From the NCBI GenBank assembly GCA_028023455.1, contig JAQFVV010012420.1:2108001-2172000 (forward strand): 64,000 nucleotides of DNA, in the 5' to 3' direction. The notes under the pieces were generated by a model. That model worked only from the letters and a program-made list of their open reading frames with translations, did not search any database and had not been told where the DNA came from. The stretch is from Epiperipatus broadwayi (lineage: Eukaryota; Onychophora; Udeonychophora; Euonychophora; Peripatidae). The position numbers and the translations under genes are program-made. How positions within the stretch are numbered: position 1 is the stretch's first letter; every line of letters starts with the position of its first letter. Below, in pieces: positions 61,494 to 64,000 of this stretch.

Positions 61494-61615
61494 TCCACCC
61501 ATATTCCCCTTTAAATAAATAAAGTTCAAATTTTAGCACTATACTGAAAAGAAAATCCTCTTCAGTGTAGTGCTAAAATTTGAGCTTTATTTATTTAAAG
61601 GGGAATGTGGTTGGA
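61494..61615. repeat. 122-nt near-perfect hairpin
   Basis: Arms of 55 bases (61494-61548 and 61561-61615) pair with about four mismatches around a 12-base centre. The outer part is CCCCTTTAAATAAATAAAG and its complement. This could be a tiny MITE or a long hairpin RNA. The pairing is longer and more perfect than in most animal microRNA precursors. Confidence 0.8.
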
Positions 61616-63360
61616 ATAATATAACTATGGGGTGTTACAAATATGAGTTCAGGTACTATTATGATTTGTTTCTCTTTCTTATATTTGATTTAGTATTTGT
61701 AAATTTCAATATTACAAAACACTTGTTACAGTTCACTATCTTAAAAATTATCACAACCATTACACTTGCTAAGAAAGATTAAAATTGAATTATTTCTTCA
61801 AAAACAGCTTCTAATATGATTGCTTTGACAATATAAGATAGGTATGCACTCTCAGATACAAATAATTTACATTGAAAAAAGTTTACATTATAATAACATG
61901 CCAAATAGATTAAATAAATGGAAAATAATTATTAACTTATTGGGACACCATGATTGTTCATTGAAGTGAAGATGTTTTCATAAAGTAGCATTAAAATTTC
62001 TGATATAATAAGAAATATTCTTAACATAAAATATTTTTATTGTACATCATTAAAGCATTCAAGAGCCATAAAATTTAATATTTTTACACATACACTATTA
62101 TGCAAATGTAACACACTTTCTTAGATAAACGTATTTACCATATTACTGCAGATATTTATTTTTTTTAAAAAAGAAAAGCTATCCAACAACATTTTCAAGC
62201 AATATTTATTTCCCAAACATTAAAATTCAAATATGTAATTATTTATGATTTATTTCTGCAATAATTTAAATGTTACTTTTTCCTGAATTGTAGTCTATAA
62301 GAAGTGAAAAAGTGTTCCATGAAAAACTGTTAATATAATGTGATTTTACTTTAATTTTTTTTTATGTATAACCATAATAAAGTTTGGTCATCAAATTATT
62401 CCAAGAATAATTAAATACATTCTCTATCTGCATGTTATTGATACCTCAATCCTGCTCCCTGGTAGTGGAAATGGAACAGTAATGCTGTTTCAATGTTGGT
62501 CAACCACTTATTAGTTAGAAACAAGCATAACTTTTTATAAGAAAATAAACTGGGAACCATGATACACAGGAAAATCTCAATATGATTTTGATTAACACAG
62601 TTTAAATGGATTGTTTCCACAAAAACTATATATAAATAATGTATATATAATTACATGGTGTTTCTTAGGTCATGTAATAACTGAGTACCTAAATGGATGT
62701 AGAGCATCATAGTCCCAATCTAATGACAAAATTGAGATTTTTCTTTTTCTTTTTTTTACTCAGCAAAGAATCAATTCACAAGACTAGTTATTGAGTCATT
62801 TCATTTAGATAATTGATCAAAGAATTTTTTATTCCTGGGATTGACATTCTTCCAATGCACGCTAAATAATGTAAATTGTTTTAATTAATTCAGAACATTT
62901 TTATTTTAAGAGATTAAAATGTTCTAATAAATCTTTTATTAAGTAGGCATACAATCATGTACACATTATGAAACAATGGGGCCTTCTTATATTTAGACTA
63001 CACTTTTTATAAATTATTTGCAATAAATTAATTTTTAATTTCTTTTTCTGGTTCTATTCTGCTGGACATATATACATTTAATTTTTCATCACCTTCAGAA
63101 AGTTAGTAGAAATAATTAGGCAATATAATAAAGCAATCAAATGAAAACACTAGCAGTAGTAGAATCATTGTTGACATATAATATAAATAACTGATCAACT
63201 ACAATATTCATTTTCAAACAATTGTTTGTCACTTTTAATAAGCTTCACAACTTTTTTCTTTCAAACGGTATGGTAATAACATGGTTAATTACATGGAAGG
63301 TCATATGATATTTGAGCAGTTTCATAATAAAATATTAATTCCACCAATCTGAAATGTTTT
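61616..63360. other. Intron or flank sequence, nothing recognised
   Basis: AT-rich sequence with no element or gene I can support. Confidence 0.35.
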
Positions 63361-63432
63361 TCTTTATGTTAGTTGAGAATCGATCCTGAAATCTTTAGCA
63401 ATGGATCCATTAACCCAACCACTAATATAATG
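63361..63432 (-). other. tRNA-like sequence, probably SINE-derived
   Basis: On the minus strand TTAGTGGTTGGGTTAATGG is A-box-like and GGATCGATTCTC is B-box-like at the expected distance. The stems do not fold into a proper tRNA by eye. It is probably the head of an old tRNA-derived SINE. Confidence 0.4.
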
Positions 63433-64000
63433 AATTACAATCAAAAAACGTGTGAATTAATATATTAAATCACAGTGAATAAAAACAAAAATTAAGTTAT
63501 AGTCAATAAATTATAACAAATGGATTGGAGGAAACAATAAAAATGGTAAAACTGCATTTGATAAGCTTATTGTATTTACAAACCCTGTCTTCTTATATTA
63601 AAAAAAAGGAGGCTGGTATCCTACCTGTTTTACTTCAATGCTTGAGATATATTTCTACTTTCAAAATTTAGAAAAAAAACCTAGATAATAATAAAAAAAA
63701 TGGTTCAAATTCAAATTGACATTAAAAAAAAAATCTTGACTTCAGAGAAAAATCATCTCAGTTTTAAAATATAAAAAACTTTCTAAAAATAATGAGCAAA
63801 TTTAAAATGAAAAAAAAAGAGGACAAATATTTTCTATAATATTTTGGGAAGTATTGAAAAGTTTGCTTTGCAGCAGATTATTAACAGTGGCAATATATGC
63901 TGTTTATAGTCTATTGAAATGAAAGAAAATTAAAATTTTTAAAGATTTGATATTTAATATTAAATAAATATGTATAAAGTTCCATATAAAACATTCATAA
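63433..64000. other. Right end of the window, nothing recognised
   Basis: AT-rich sequence with A runs. No exon was found. Confidence 0.35.

Noticed and set aside
61494-61615. Calling the hairpin a microRNA gene
   Set aside because: The stem is too long and too perfect; without small-RNA data a MITE is equally likely.
1-64000. CRISPR arrays, bacterial operons or ribosome-binding sites
   Set aside because: Spliced exons, intron-sized gaps and eukaryotic retroelements show an animal genome; no regular spacer arrays are present.

Overview
The window is a strongly AT-rich piece of an animal genome, intron-rich and full of decayed mobile elements. I cannot name the species. Long introns, Penelope-like elements with a GIY-YIG endonuclease, RTE-type non-LTR elements, hAT and mariner fossils together suggest an invertebrate, perhaps an arthropod such as a chelicerate (inference, low confidence).

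Host gene. Three minus-strand exons fit one gene: 48987-48840 (148 nt), 10501-10396 (106 nt) and 1671-619 (1053 nt). Each has AG before it and GT after it. The phases join without a break: the first exon leaves two bases of a codon, the second starts with the missing base and ends on a codon edge, and the third starts and ends on codon edges. Introns are about 38.3 kb and 8.7 kb. The joined product (about 435 codons, both ends open) is a charged, disordered-looking protein with repeated KFE-type motifs and four copies of a longer repeat. I read it as an EPLIN/LIMA1-like actin-binding protein, tentatively. No LIM domain lies in the window; it would be beyond position 1.

Regions. 1.7-10.4 kb (short intron): a foldback repeat, a 349-bp MITE and a dead mariner. 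15.2-21.9 kb: a pile of elements. A Penelope-like element is split in its GIY-YIG domain by a 2229-bp inverted-repeat transposon with an 8-bp target duplication. Next come a second Penelope tail on the opposite strand, a hAT transposase fossil with a BED finger, and an RTE endonuclease fossil. 22.96-24.41 kb: a retroelement flanked by a 13-bp direct repeat. It is made of one inverted and two-and-a-bit direct copies of a roughly 450-nt unit, and each copy carries a hammerhead-ribozyme-like core. 29.3-36.4 kb: two divergent copies of one large repeat, one interrupted by about 2.3 kb, with a decayed ORF between them. 36.5-48.8 kb: a short hAT, RTE remnants and foldbacks. 49-64 kb (upstream intron or flank): Penelope tail inverted repeats, a small intact 78-codon ORF with a polyadenylation signal, and a near-perfect 122-nt hairpin.

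The main discovery candidate is the hammerhead-bearing tandem element at 22959-24407, which looks like an animal retrozyme or a non-autonomous Penelope relative. Two of its copies differ by a compensatory base-pair change in stem I. Nothing here was checked by folding, alignment or database search.
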